Positions 1 to 8,211 of a stretch of 64,000 nucleotides of DNA are shown one piece after another. This DNA comes from Janthinobacterium rivuli (GTDB lineage: Bacteria; Pseudomonadota; Gammaproteobacteria; Burkholderiales; Burkholderiaceae_D). A program made the position numbers and the translations under genes. The stretch lies in assembly GCF_029690045.1 (NCBI RefSeq), contig NZ_CP121464.1, positions 4,092,001 to 4,156,000 of the forward strand. Direction: 5' to 3'. Numbering within the stretch: the first letter of the stretch is position 1; every line of letters starts with the position of its first letter. The notes under the pieces are model-generated. The model was not told where the DNA came from. It made no database searches and saw only the letters and a program-made list of their open reading frames with translations.

Positions 1-404
1 ATCGCCTGCGCCTCGTCCAGGCACAGCAGCACGCGCTTGCCTTGCGCCGCTAAGTTGAGCAGGCGCAAGTTGAGGGACTTGAGCAATTGATGCTGATCCG
101 CATCTTTCTCCAGCAGCACATCGAGGTCGTCGGCCAGCGCCAGGATCAGCGAACGGGGCGGCAAGTTCGGATTCGGAATGTAGGCCGTGACGAAGTCCGG
201 TCCCAGCGACTGCATGAACTTGCGGCACAAAAAGGTTTTACCAGTGCCCACTTCGCCAGTGATCTTGATGAAGCCCTCGCCATTGCGCGCCGCCACCAGC
301 AAGGTGTTGAGCGCCTTTTGCGACTGCGGGCCGTTGAAGAAAAAACTGGTATCGGGCGTGAGGCCGAACGGCGCCTCGCGCAAGCCGAAATGGGCCTGGT
401 ACAT
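1..404 (-). CDS. mshM: MSHA biogenesis AAA ATPase MshM (C-terminus cut by window edge)
   Basis: ExeA/MshM-type AAA ATPase of the MSHA pilus machinery, thought to help assemble the secretin at the cell wall. The first 134 codons are visible. The protein opens MYQAHFGLREAPFGLTPD, the usual ExeA-family start (FGL..xPFxxTPD), with a Walker A motif GEVGTGKT near residue 45 and a Walker B-like stretch (VLLCLDEAQA) at the edge. The ATG directly follows the TAA of mshL with no spacer, so the genes are surely cotranscribed. A second ExeA-like ATPase lies at 12592-14094 in the divergent cluster. The C-terminus, where a membrane segment may lie, cannot be seen. Confidence 0.9.
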   Translation of the reverse strand, partial: MYQAHFGLREAPFGLTPDTSFFFNGPQSQKALNTLLVAARNGEGFIKITGEVGTGKTFLCRKFMQSLGPDFVTAYIPNPNLPPRSLILALADDLDVLLEKDADQHQLLKSLNLRLLNLAAQGKRVLLCLDEAQA

Positions 405-2222
405 TTAGCGCCGCTCCGACGGACGGCGCGGGTCGAGCGCCTCGATGCGCTTGCCCGAATCGAGCAAGTCCTCGTTCCAGCTATTGGCGCCGTCGACGAT
501 GGTCGGCTTGATCAGCACCACCAGCTCGCGCTTCTGGATCACCTGCCCCGTGTTGCGGAACAGCGCGCCCAGCACGGGAATATCGCCCGCGCCCGGCACT
601 TGCGAGCGGTCCGCCGTGGTGGCCTGGCGCATCAGCCCGCCGATGGCGACGATGCGGCCATCCTGGCTGCGCACCATGCTGTCCATTTCGGACGTGCTGG
701 ACGCGGCCAGCGGCAGTTTCAGCGAACCGGCGCTGCCCAGGTCGATTTCCTTGCTGATGGTCGACACCTGGCTGACGGACGGGTGCACGTGCAGGATGAT
801 GTTGCCGTCCGCATCGATCTGCGGCGTCACGTCCAGCACCACGCCGGAAAAGAACGGCTGCAAGGTCACGTTGGGGCTGGTCGTCGCGCCGCTGGCCGTC
901 GTATTCGTCGTGGTCGACACGCCCGTCACGTAAAACTCGTCCGTGCCGATCTTCAGCACGGCCTTCTGGTTGTTCATGGTGGCGATGCGCGGGCTCGACA
1001 GCACGTGCACGGAGCCTTGCGATTCCAGGAAGGAAATCATGGCCGCGAAATTGGCCGTCTGGAAAGCCAGGCCGAACATGGAACCGGCCGCGTTTGCCGC
1101 CGAACTGAGGCCAAAGCCGCTGCTGGCCGTCAAGCCATTACCATTCGTCATGTTGGGCGGCTGGCCGCCGTTGAACGGCAGCGGCGCCAGGCTGCCGCCC
1201 GGCTGGATGAAGCCCGTCGAGATGCGGTTCGTGTGGCCGCTCTTGATCGAGGCGAACGAGGCCCAGTTGATGCCCGTCTGCGTGTTGTTGTTGAGTTCGA
1301 CTTCGAGGATTTTCGCTTCCAGGATCACCTGGCGGTCGACGGACAGCTGCGTGGCCTTCAAATACATGTCGACATTACGCAACTCGTCCGGCATGGCGCG
1401 GATGACGATCACGCCCGACTGCGGGCTGAGCACCACTTGCCGGCCGCCTTCGGTGCTGCCGACGATGGCTTCCAGCGCCGCTTTCAATTCCGGCCAGAAA
1501 TCCGCCGTGGACGAGGTGGTCAGGTTGCTGCTGTCCAAGGTGCGGCCGCCCTGGCCGCTATTCGTTTGCTGGTTCTGCTCGTTATTCTGGTTATTGCCCT
1601 GATTGTTACTGCCGCTATTGCCCGAACCGCCCGAGTTGGTCGAGCCGACCGAGCCGACCGACGTCGACGACACGCGCAGGTTGGAACTGCCGCGGCGCGC
1701 GCCCGTCAGGTAATTGACGTGGAACAAACGCGTCTGCATGGTCAGGGGCTTGATGTAGATCTGCGTGCCCTCGACCTTGTAGTCGTAGCCGTACAGTTCG
1801 CGCACGGCGTCGAGCGCCTGGAACAGGGTCACGTCCTTCAGGTTGGCGGAAATCGTGCCGCCGATGTCGGGATGAACCAGCATGTTGTAGCGCGTGCCAG
1901 CCACGATGGAAGTGAAGAACTGGCGCGCCGGCACATTATTGAAAGCCACGTTGAAGCGCTCGTCGAGCGCGGCGCGGGCCTTCGGCAATTGCTGGGCCAG
2001 GGCCGCCACGGGCGGCAGCAGCGCCGCTTCCACGGCGTCCGGCTGGGCCGCTGGCGCCGTGGTGGCCGCCGCGCCCTTGACGGCATCGGTGATCGCATTA
2101 TAGGTGTCGCGCTTGACGGGCGCGACATTGCAGCCGCCCAGGCCCAGGCTGACGCTGATGACAGCCGCCATCGTACTGATCTTGAACATGCTCGCCTTGT
2201 GTTGATTGAGTTGCTTGGCCAC
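405..2222 (-). CDS. mshL: MSHA secretin MshL (outer-membrane lipoprotein)
   Basis: Secretin that forms the outer-membrane pore for the MSHA pilus. It has a lipoprotein signal ending in the lipobox LGLGGC. An N-terminal secretin/STN region (about 90-165) precedes a Ser/Asn/Gly/Gln-rich linker (about 185-230) and a secretin C-domain with the VLSSPRIATMNNQKAVLKIG signature and a GGLM motif near the end. The GTG start at 2222 has a GGAG site 8 nt upstream; an ATG at 2189 (MFKISTM) also gives a normal lipoprotein signal, so the exact start is uncertain. It lies between mshK and mshM in a tight operon. A paralogous secretin is at 14202-16145. Confidence 0.92.
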   Translation of the reverse strand: MAKQLNQHKASMFKISTMAAVISVSLGLGGCNVAPVKRDTYNAITDAVKGAAATTAPAAQPDAVEAALLPPVAALAQQLPKARAALDERFNVAFNNVPARQFFTSIVAGTRYNMLVHPDIGGTISANLKDVTLFQALDAVRELYGYDYKVEGTQIYIKPLTMQTRLFHVNYLTGARRGSSNLRVSSTSVGSVGSTNSGGSGNSGSNNQGNNQNNEQNQQTNSGQGGRTLDSSNLTTSSTADFWPELKAALEAIVGSTEGGRQVVLSPQSGVIVIRAMPDELRNVDMYLKATQLSVDRQVILEAKILEVELNNNTQTGINWASFASIKSGHTNRISTGFIQPGGSLAPLPFNGGQPPNMTNGNGLTASSGFGLSSAANAAGSMFGLAFQTANFAAMISFLESQGSVHVLSSPRIATMNNQKAVLKIGTDEFYVTGVSTTTNTTASGATTSPNVTLQPFFSGVVLDVTPQIDADGNIILHVHPSVSQVSTISKEIDLGSAGSLKLPLAASSTSEMDSMVRSQDGRIVAIGGLMRQATTADRSQVPGAGDIPVLGALFRNTGQVIQKRELVVLIKPTIVDGANSWNEDLLDSGKRIEALDPRRPSERR

Positions 2223-2227
2223 TTCTT

Positions 2228-2629
2228 CTACTCCTGCTTGCTGCCGGTCTTGCTATCGGTCTTGCGATCGGCCTTGTTATCGGTCTTGCTGCTCGGGTAC
2301 AGCTTGAAGGTTTCCAGTGATTTGCCACGCCGCAACAATACGGCCGTGTCGCGGATTTCCGTCACCACGGCGCCGCCCACCTTGCTGCCGACCTTGACCG
2401 TCTGGCCATCGATGACGGCCAGGCGGCGTCCGCCCGGCTGGGTGGAGATGAGCACCGACTGCAGCTGCGGCCGGGCCGCGACGGCGGGCGCGGTACTGGC
2501 GGGCGCCCACAGGGCCGCGGGCGGGCGCGTCGGATCATCGAGCGCTTGCGCCTGCGCGCCCGGCCATGCCAGGCTCAGCATCAGCAAAGGCGCCAGCAGC
2601 GCGGGACCAAAGGTCAGAGTGCGATCCAT
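2228..2629 (-). CDS. mshK: MSHA biogenesis protein MshK
   Basis: Small periplasmic pilus-assembly protein of 133 residues, the MSHA counterpart of PilP/GspC-like linkers that connect the inner-membrane complex with the secretin. It has an N-terminal signal peptide (cleavage probably after AQA near residue 28), then the family-typical DDPTRPP motif and a short beta-rich domain (LQSVLISTQPGGRRLAVIDG). It ends in a charged Lys/Thr/Asp/Ser tail written by four 12-bp DNA repeats. The start overlaps the 3' end of mshJ by 16 bp, and mshL follows after 5 bp. Confidence 0.85.
   Translation of the reverse strand: MDRTLTFGPALLAPLLMLSLAWPGAQAQALDDPTRPPAALWAPASTAPAVAARPQLQSVLISTQPGGRRLAVIDGQTVKVGSKVGGAVVTEIRDTAVLLRRGKSLETFKLYPSSKTDNKADRKTDSKTGSKQE
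2243..2290. repeat. Four 12-bp tandem repeats at the mshK 3' end
   Basis: Four consecutive imperfect 12-bp units (plus-strand consensus atcggtcttgct) lie inside the last codons of mshK. The unit length keeps the frame and encodes a repeated Lys-Thr/Ala-Asp-Ser/Arg/Asn tail, so a change in copy number would lengthen or shorten the charged C-terminus without a frameshift. Confidence 0.7.
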
Positions 2630-3294
2630 GTGTCGTCCATGCTGAGGGTGTGTAAGGTCAGGGTCAGGGTGGCGCTCGGGTAAGTAGCGGCATCAAGGTG
2701 GGCTGCGCCCCAGAACACGCGCGTCGGCATCGCTTGCAGCGCCTGCATGTATTGCACCATGTCGGCATAACTGCCTTGCAGCACCACTTCCACGCCATGC
2801 TGATGCAGCAGGGGCGCCGGCGCCGCCTTGGCCGCCGCATCGGCGTTCGCGGCATCGGTCTGGCGCGCACCCACGGCGCTGGCGGGCAAGGTTTTCAGCG
2901 ACACCACGCGCAGTCCGGCGTGCTGGCGCAGCAAGTGTTCCAGCAAGGTCACCATGCGCTCGGGCGCCACCAGGCCGTGCTGCTTCTGGCGCAGCGCCTG
3001 CGCCAGCGATGCCGTTTCCGCCTGCAGTGCCACCAGGCGCGCGCGCGCTTCCTGATCGGGATCGGTGGCGTGGGCCAGCATGGTCAGCTCGATTTCCTTG
3101 TCGGTGGCCGTCAACAGGCTTTGTTTTTGCGCAATGCTCGCCTCCAGCGCGGCGCGTTTCGCCAGCAGGGGATTAAAGCTCATGAAATAAAATACGAACA
3201 GCACGGCGGCCGCACCGGCGCCGAACACCATCAGCCGCTCGCGCAGGCTGAGGGCGTCGAAGGCCGTGGCCCATTTTTTCAGCAAGGGCAGCAT
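2614..3294 (-). CDS. mshJ: MSHA biogenesis protein MshJ (PilO/GspM-like)
   Basis: Inner-membrane assembly protein of 226 residues, the MSHA equivalent of PilO/GspM, forming the alignment complex with the PilN-like protein. A short cytoplasmic segment is followed by one membrane helix (about 23-42, LMVFGAGAAAVLFVFYFM), a coiled-coil stretch rich in Ala/Gln/Glu (about 50-105) and a C-terminal ferredoxin-like domain. The ATG overlaps the stop of the upstream pilN-like gene by one base (TGATG). Confidence 0.85.
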   Translation of the reverse strand: MLPLLKKWATAFDALSLRERLMVFGAGAAAVLFVFYFMSFNPLLAKRAALEASIAQKQSLLTATDKEIELTMLAHATDPDQEARARLVALQAETASLAQALRQKQHGLVAPERMVTLLEHLLRQHAGLRVVSLKTLPASAVGARQTDAANADAAAKAAPAPLLHQHGVEVVLQGSYADMVQYMQALQAMPTRVFWGAAHLDAATYPSATLTLTLHTLSMDDTWIAL

Positions 3295-3971
3295 CAGCGT
3301 GTTCCTCCGGCAACAGGTTTGGGCGGCGCGGCTGGCCCGGCGGCGCGGTCGGCCGACTGCAGGCTGAACGCGACATAAGGCAGGCTGGGCGCCTTGCCCT
3401 CGGCCACGGCCGGGGGCTGGGGCTGGGGCTGGCCGATGTCGAGGCTGGCGAAACTCTTGCCTTTCAATACTTCCTGCTGGCCCAGGCGCGTGATGTAGGC
3501 AGGCAGCAGCGACGCGTGCAAGGCGCGGCCCTGCAAGCCGAAGTCATTGCCGGCGCCGGTGATGTCCACGCCCGTCAGCCATACGCCCTCGACCCTGGCC
3601 TGCGCCAGCGCGCGGAAATAGCCGGCATAGCCGAGGGTATTGCCCAGCTTGCCGCTTGCCAGCACGCCAGACGCGTCCTGCAGCAACTGGCGCTGCGACT
3701 CGACGGCCGCCAGTTCCTGCGCCAGGGCCGGATCTTTCTTGCGTGGCGGAAAATCGCGCAAGATCTGGTCACGCTTCGCCTCGCCTTGCGCCAGCGCTGC
3801 CTTGACGCCCGCTTCGCGCTGCTCCAGGCTGGCCATTGCCTGCTGGGCCAGCACGCCCACGGCCAGCAAGACCAGCGCCAGGCCGCCCAGGCCCAGGCCG
3901 GCCGTGCGCGCCGACATATGGTGTTTTTTCAGTTCAAACTGGGGGTTGAACAGATTGATCTGCTGGCTCAT
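3294..3971 (-). CDS. PilN-like MSHA assembly protein
   Basis: PilN/GspL-C-type bitopic membrane protein of 225 residues. It begins MSQQINLFNPQF, the typical PilN opening (INLxP), and has one membrane helix at about residues 25-45 (GLGGLALVLLAVGVLAQQ). A coiled coil around residues 50-100 and a small alpha/beta domain with the PilN-type region VEGVWLTGVDITG follow, then a Pro/Ala-rich tail. It overlaps mshI by 4 bp (ATGA) and mshJ by 1 bp, so it sits where classical systems have pilN between pilM and pilO. A longer in-frame reading upstream (to 4979) is an artefact of the overlap with mshI. Vibrio annotations often call this gene mshI2. Confidence 0.85.
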   Translation of the reverse strand: MSQQINLFNPQFELKKHHMSARTAGLGLGGLALVLLAVGVLAQQAMASLEQREAGVKAALAQGEAKRDQILRDFPPRKKDPALAQELAAVESQRQLLQDASGVLASGKLGNTLGYAGYFRALAQARVEGVWLTGVDITGAGNDFGLQGRALHASLLPAYITRLGQQEVLKGKSFASLDIGQPQPQPPAVAEGKAPSLPYVAFSLQSADRAAGPAAPPKPVAGGTR

Positions 3972-4927
3972 GCGCCCTTCCCTTCGTGCTTGCCCGGGTG
4001 CTGGCCAACCTCGCGCAAGGCGGCGCCGATGGCCAGGAAGTAGCGCGCCTGCATGGCGGGGTCGCGCAGCTCGGCGGCCTGCGACAGGTCCAGCACCGTG
4101 GCCAGGTCCAGTTGCTCGACCGGCATGTAGAGATTGTCGGCCAGATACGCGTGCAAGCCATCGCTGGCGCCCGTCATCAGCATCAGACGGGCCAGCGAAA
4201 TGAAATGGAACTGGCGGTCGAAGTGGTCGAACGAGCGCTGCAGTTCCAGGGTGACGCGGTCGTAATACTGGCTGGCGTCGGGCGACTGCAATTGCGTCAG
4301 GGTCACGTCGATGCGGCGCGCCTGGTACAGCTCGCCATTGAAGCTCATGGTCAGCAAGCCGCCGTCGCCATCGAAAAACAGCACGGCGATACCGCGTCCC
4401 GGCGTTTCCAGCAAGGTGGCGATATTGCGTTGCGCCATCTCGGGGATATCGATCACGGACAGGCCGATCTTGCATTCGGCGTACTGCGCCTGGCGGCGCG
4501 ACACGGCGCTGTTGCGCGCCGCCACGGCAAACACGCTGCTGCCCCGCTGGGTGCCGTTCGGATCGCCGGGGATGTCGAACACGTCGATGGTGGCCTCGGC
4601 CAGGGGGAAATCCAGCATGTCCTTCAAGCGCCAGCCCACGGCCGTCTTCAGTTCCTCGCGCGGCACGGCCGGCGCTTCCAGCGACAGCAACTGGTATTCG
4701 CCGCCGGCCAGCACGCTGGTGCAGTGGCGCGCGGTCGCCTGCAGCTCCTTGCCCAGTTTTTCCAGCACCTCGGCCGGCGCCGGCCGCGCAGCCGCCTGGT
4801 AGCTGGCGCCCCGCACGCGCGGCATGCCGTCGGCGGGACGTTCGACAACGACAGCGCTGACGCCTTCGCGGCCAAACGCCGTGGCCAGCCATCCATCGTA
4901 CTTCTTTGCTCTTGCGAATAAACCCAT
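3968..4927 (-). CDS. mshI: MSHA biogenesis protein MshI (PilM-like)
   Basis: Cytoplasmic PilM/GspL-N-like protein with an actin-like fold (319 residues from the chosen start). It anchors the PilN/PilO-like proteins and the ATPase. Recognisable stretches are the opening MGLFARAKKYDGWL, the central LEAPAVPREELKTAVGWRLK (interaction with the membrane partners in this family) and IAVLFFDGDGGLL. The ATG at 4927 fits the family length; an in-frame extension to 4987 adds 20 residues unlike the family. First gene of the I-J-K-L-M block; a 131-bp AT-richer gap upstream separates it from mshP, so it may have its own promoter. Confidence 0.88.
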   Translation of the reverse strand: MGLFARAKKYDGWLATAFGREGVSAVVVERPADGMPRVRGASYQAAARPAPAEVLEKLGKELQATARHCTSVLAGGEYQLLSLEAPAVPREELKTAVGWRLKDMLDFPLAEATIDVFDIPGDPNGTQRGSSVFAVAARNSAVSRRQAQYAECKIGLSVIDIPEMAQRNIATLLETPGRGIAVLFFDGDGGLLTMSFNGELYQARRIDVTLTQLQSPDASQYYDRVTLELQRSFDHFDRQFHFISLARLMLMTGASDGLHAYLADNLYMPVEQLDLATVLDLSQAAELRDPAMQARYFLAIGAALREVGQHPGKHEGKGA

Positions 4928-5058
4928 GCGAACTATCCAGTGTAAGTGCCTGCCCGATCTTGTCGCGCAGATAATGCATCCAGCCAATTTTAATTCATGA
5001 AGCCAACTTTATTGTGTAAAAACAATAAATTAGCGATCTTTTTTTCATGCAGTTGACC
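4928..5058. other. Intergenic gap between mshP and mshI with an AT-rich hairpin
   Basis: 131 bp without a gene, clearly richer in A/T than its surroundings. It contains a perfect 8-bp inverted repeat, TTTATTGT (5008-5015) and ACAATAAA (5022-5029), with a 6-nt loop. It most likely holds the promoter of the mshI block, but no convincing -35/-10 pair could be assigned. Confidence 0.4.
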
Positions 5059-5517
5059 TTACTGCGACAGCACGGCTTGCAAACGGCGCTGGACGTAATC
5101 GGCGTTATTGCCCGCGTTCGGACAGCGCGGCTCGACCGAGGCCGGCTGATTGCACGCCGTGGCCGTGATGGTCCAGCTGGTCAAGGTAGCGGGCGCCGTG
5201 GCCGCGCTGCATTGCACGGTGACGCTGAACGCCGATAGTGTCGTGCCCGCCGGCAAGCTGAACGTGGTACCGCCGATGCATGCCGCGCCGGTGGTCAGGC
5301 CCGCACTGATCTGTTTCTGCAAACCCCATTCCAGGCCGGCGCGGGCAGCCTGCTCGGCGCGCACGCCCTGCACGTCCATCGCCGATTCCGTCTGCTGGAA
5401 GGTGGAAATATTCACCATCACGGCCGCCAGCGCGGCCAGCACCACCAGCAGGAAAATGGCCGTGACAAGGCTGAAACCGCGCATGCGGCGTGCACGGTAG
5501 CGCAACAAGCGCGTCAT
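5059..5517 (-). CDS. mshP: MSHA minor pilin-like protein MshP
   Basis: Prepilin-like protein of 152 residues with the leader MTRLLRYRARRMRG and cleavage before FSLVTAIFLLVVLAALAAV. Position 5 of the mature helix is Thr instead of the usual Glu, as in GspK/PilX/MshP-type minor pilins that cap the pilus tip. The rest is a short polar domain with two or three Cys pairs (AACIGG, TVQCSA, TACNQ, RCPN) likely to form disulfides. Last gene of the E-to-P block; its start overlaps mshO by 4 bp (ATGA). Confidence 0.85.
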   Translation of the reverse strand: MTRLLRYRARRMRGFSLVTAIFLLVVLAALAAVMVNISTFQQTESAMDVQGVRAEQAARAGLEWGLQKQISAGLTTGAACIGGTTFSLPAGTTLSAFSVTVQCSAATAPATLTSWTITATACNQPASVEPRCPNAGNNADYVQRRLQAVLSQ

Positions 5518-6416
5518 GGCGTATTCCTCGCCTGCACCTGTTGCACCAGGCGCAGCACGCCCGTATTGCTGTTCGCCGCACCCAGGCTCAGGTCGATATT
5601 CACCAGGCCCCGCTGCACGTTGGCCAAAATGCCATAGCTGAAACGGCAAGCCGTCACCTGGCGCGCCAGCTGGGCACCCTTCGTCGCCAACAATGGCTCG
5701 CTGCCAGCCACAACTGGCTGGATGGCCTGGATGGCATAGCCGGCGTAACGGGTCAGCGTGCCGGTTCCCAGATCGCACGCATAGGTGACGGGCGTCGACA
5801 CCACCTGGAAGCGGTTCGATGGCGACGGCAGCGGCGCCGGCGCCGTCGTGAAAGGATAGCTGCCGAGCGTGACGACACTACCGGACACGCCCGTCACGGC
5901 CGCGCGGTTGCAGCCATTCGCCGCGCTGCAGGCATAGGCATTGTTCGGCGCGTACTCCGTGCCCAGGTTGTAGACGACGATCTGGTCGCCCACGTTGATC
6001 GCCTGGCGCGCGCCCAGCGCATTGGCGGGCATGGCGCCGACGACGGTGAAGGTCAATGGAAGGCTGGGGTCGGGAGGGGTATCAAAGCTCAGCACATTGC
6101 CCGGCGCGGCCGCATCGCTGTCGCTCAGGTAGCGCCCGCCCGTCTTGGTCAGCAGCAATTCCAGGAACAGGCCGTCGTTCGACACGCGCACGCTGTTGGG
6201 CAGTGCCAGGCGCACGTCGCGCGTCAGGCGCCGCGCCGCCGTATCGGCCGTGTCGGCCAGTACCGCGCGCGCCGCGACGTCCATATAGCCTTGCACGGGC
6301 ACGCGGATGAAGACGGCGACCATGGCGCCGATGATGCCCGTGATGACGATCACGATGACCAGCTCGACAAGGGTAAAGCCGCGCGCAAGGCGCCGGGGAT
6401 TGAGGAATTTTTTCAT
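5514..6416 (-). CDS. mshO: MSHA minor pilin-like protein MshO
   Basis: Minor pseudopilin of 300 residues (PulJ/GspJ-like position). The N-terminal prepilin signal ARG/FTLVELVIVIVITGIIG has Glu at mature position 5, followed by a long hydrophobic helix and a large globular domain with Cys residues (YACSAANGCN, YACDLGTG, TACRFSYG). Comparable in size to Vibrio MshO. It overlaps mshD by 4 bp upstream and mshP by 4 bp downstream. Confidence 0.88.
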   Translation of the reverse strand: MKKFLNPRRLARGFTLVELVIVIVITGIIGAMVAVFIRVPVQGYMDVAARAVLADTADTAARRLTRDVRLALPNSVRVSNDGLFLELLLTKTGGRYLSDSDAAAPGNVLSFDTPPDPSLPLTFTVVGAMPANALGARQAINVGDQIVVYNLGTEYAPNNAYACSAANGCNRAAVTGVSGSVVTLGSYPFTTAPAPLPSPSNRFQVVSTPVTYACDLGTGTLTRYAGYAIQAIQPVVAGSEPLLATKGAQLARQVTACRFSYGILANVQRGLVNIDLSLGAANSNTGVLRLVQQVQARNTP

Positions 6417-6970
6417 GGGATACTGTTCGGCGCGTAGCGCACGCGGTAGCCGTCAAGCACGATCTGCTGGTCGGCATACGGCACCGTCACCTGGATACGC
6501 AGGCCCTCCGTGGCGGGCAAGCCGTTCAGGGCTGCCTGGGTGATCACCACAGAGACAACGTATGCCTTGGCGGAGCCTGCAGCCCAGACGGCGCCCTGCG
6601 CATCCGTCTTGTACTCCGTGGCCGCGCCATACGCGCTCACGTAATCGTTGACGTTGTCGAAAGGCCGGCCCGCGCCGTTCGCTTCTTCCCCCGGCCCTTC
6701 CGGGACGGTGCAGCCGGCCGGGCTGGTCGCCGTTTGCGCAGCAGGGTCTTGCGGGTCGCAATAGGTAAACCGCGCCAGCTGGATTTCTTCCAGCATGCCT
6801 TCGGCAATCGCCAGCGCCTGCTTGCGCAATTGCGGATCGGCGCTGTGCTTTGTCGTCAGGCTCATTACGCCGAGGATGGCGGCCGATGCCAGGCCGACGA
6901 TGACGATGAACAGCACCAGTTCGATCAGGGTCACGCCGCGCTCGCGCCGGCGATGCTGGCTAATGGACAT
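6413..6970 (-). CDS. mshD: MSHA minor pilin-like protein MshD
   Basis: Minor prepilin of about 185 residues (GspI-like). The leader MSISQHRRRERG precedes VTLIELVLFIVIVGLASAAI with Glu5. The Met at 6970 gives a leader of ordinary length; an in-frame Met at 6988 adds six residues. The conserved stretch QALAIAEGMLEEIQ after the helix is characteristic of MshD/GspI. The start overlaps mshC by 11 bp and the stop overlaps mshO by 4 bp. Confidence 0.87.
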   Translation of the reverse strand: MSISQHRRRERGVTLIELVLFIVIVGLASAAILGVMSLTTKHSADPQLRKQALAIAEGMLEEIQLARFTYCDPQDPAAQTATSPAGCTVPEGPGEEANGAGRPFDNVNDYVSAYGAATEYKTDAQGAVWAAGSAKAYVVSVVITQAALNGLPATEGLRIQVTVPYADQQIVLDGYRVRYAPNSIP

Positions 6971-7553
6971 AGCCCGTCTCCCCTTCAACCGTGACGGTGC
7001 GCGTCAGGCCGTTGCTCTGGATGCTGATTTGCAGCGGGCCAGGGAAGGTCGATGCGTCAGGAAACACATTGGTCAGCGCATATGGCTGGCCCAGCGCGTC
7101 GAAATAAAAACTTGCCGACTTGACGGGATCGGTGGACATGGTCACACCGGAAGGACGGCCTTCGCACAGCCAATTGTTACCCAGGCAATGCTGCAGCGTC
7201 TCCTTGCTGCCGCTGTTGCTGCCCGTGGGCGGCACCACCTTCTGCTCATCGCTGCAGCCGGTGTCGAAGCACAGGGCCACCTTGTTGGCGTCGATGAGGA
7301 CAAACACGGCACGGTTTTGCGCCACCGCCAGCTTTTGCCCGTAGCGCACGATATTAGTCACCTGGTCGGCAAAACCGCGCGCGTCAAACGTGTCGCGCTG
7401 GAAAAACCGGTTGACGGCAAAAGTCGCCAGCAAACCCGCCAGCACCAGCACGGCCACCAGTTCGATCAGGGTGAAGCCGCGCGCAGCCGTACGCGGCAGG
7501 GGGCGTGGCGGCCCTGCGTGGCGATGCGAAAAGACTGTCGGTGGCTGCTGCAA
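6960..7553 (-). CDS. mshC: MSHA minor pilin-like protein MshC (start uncertain)
   Basis: Minor prepilin (GspH-like) with the signal TAARG/FTLIELVAVLVLAGLLATFA and Glu5, then a globular domain with two Cys pairs (ALCFDTGCSD, HCLGNNWLCEG). No ATG exists in frame. The open frame extends to a TTG at 7613, but that start would place a rho-independent-type hairpin plus T-run (7566-7601) inside the coding region. The chosen TTG at 7553 lies just past the hairpin. A CTG at 7499 would give the most ordinary 8-residue leader (PRTAARG) but is a rare start codon. It follows mshA and overlaps mshD. Confidence 0.8.
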   Translation of the reverse strand: MQQPPTVFSHRHAGPPRPLPRTAARGFTLIELVAVLVLAGLLATFAVNRFFQRDTFDARGFADQVTNIVRYGQKLAVAQNRAVFVLIDANKVALCFDTGCSDEQKVVPPTGSNSGSKETLQHCLGNNWLCEGRPSGVTMSTDPVKSASFYFDALGQPYALTNVFPDASTFPGPLQISIQSNGLTRTVTVEGETGYVH

Positions 7554-7565
7554 TGGATGGCCCGT

Positions 7566-7601
7566 AAAAAAGCCCAACGGGCTGGCGCCTGGGGTTGGGC
7601 T
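7566..7601 (-). terminator. Rho-independent-type terminator between mshA and mshC
   Basis: Read on the minus strand: an 8-bp perfect stem (AGCCCAAC at 7601-7594 when transcribed, GTTGGGCT at 7578-7571) with a 15-nt GC-rich loop, followed at once by a run of T. A second hairpin (arms 7612-7622 and 7634-7644, 11 bp with one G-U pair in the minus-sense RNA) lies between mshA and this terminator. Partial termination here would give much mshA mRNA and little mRNA for the minor pilins. Confidence 0.75.
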
Positions 7602-7659
7602 GGTGGTGCGCAAGGAAGGCCAAGGACGTTACCTGGCCCTCCTTGCAGATCAGTGCAAC

Positions 7660-8133
7660 TTATTTACAATCTGCAGGGTCCAAAGCTACCGCCACTACCG
7701 GGGCGACAGTCGCCGTTGGGGCAGGGTACGTAACTTTGCATTTCGTGCGAGTTGCGTCAGGGGTCACGGAGAAACCTCCCGTGCTGCCAATCTCGTAGTC
7801 AGGAGCTGTGATACCCGCAGCCAGACCAATCCCGGCGGCGTCCGCCGTAGGGTAGCCACCTACGCCGGTAATCGCCTGGCCTTCCATCTTCACCGAGTTG
7901 CCATCGGCGGGCGAACCGCTCACCAGCCACTGCGCATGGTACAGCGCCGCGCCCGCCTTGAGGGCGCCAGCGGCCGCCTGCATCTTGGCCACGCGCGCAT
8001 CGGTCGACATGTCGATAAATTTAGGAATCGCCGTGGCGGCCAGGATGCCGAGGATCACGATGACGACGATCAGTTCGATCAGGGTGAAACCTGCCTGGGC
8101 GCCGCTTTTCATACTACGTAAAGACTTGTTCAT
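7660..8133 (-). CDS. mshA: MSHA major pilin MshA
   Basis: Type IV prepilin of 157 residues. The leader MNKSLRSMKSGAQAG is followed by FTLIELIVVIVILGILAATA with Glu5 and the classic FIDMSTDARVAKMQAAAGAL continuation of MSHA pilins. The C-terminus holds a Cys pair (KCKV and DCK at the end) forming a disulfide loop. ATG at 8133 has a GGAGAAAG ribosome site; an in-frame extension to 8154 is unlikely. Only one MshA/MshB-like gene is present, where Vibrio has two. It is followed by strong hairpins, consistent with a highly expressed single message. Confidence 0.9.
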   Translation of the reverse strand: MNKSLRSMKSGAQAGFTLIELIVVIVILGILAATAIPKFIDMSTDARVAKMQAAAGALKAGAALYHAQWLVSGSPADGNSVKMEGQAITGVGGYPTADAAGIGLAAGITAPDYEIGSTGGFSVTPDATRTKCKVTYPAPTATVAPVVAVALDPADCK

Positions 8134-8211
8134 TCTTGCTTTCTCCAAAATCAAATAAAAAATTCAAAACCAACGCCATGAAACTGTCGCCGCACCGGAC
8201 CAGAAAGCGCC

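Noticed and set aside
87..2645. 852-residue plus-strand open frame opposite mshL, mshK and mshJ
   Set aside because: The composition is Arg/His/Gln/Ala-rich without any domain. It is the antisense shadow of GC-rich msh genes, whose frames have clear secretin and MshK features.
3972..4979. N-terminal extension of the PilN-like gene to 561 residues
   Set aside because: The extra part is the +1 frame of mshI (Arg/Gly/Ala-rich). The true start MSQQINLFNP overlaps the mshI stop by ATGA.
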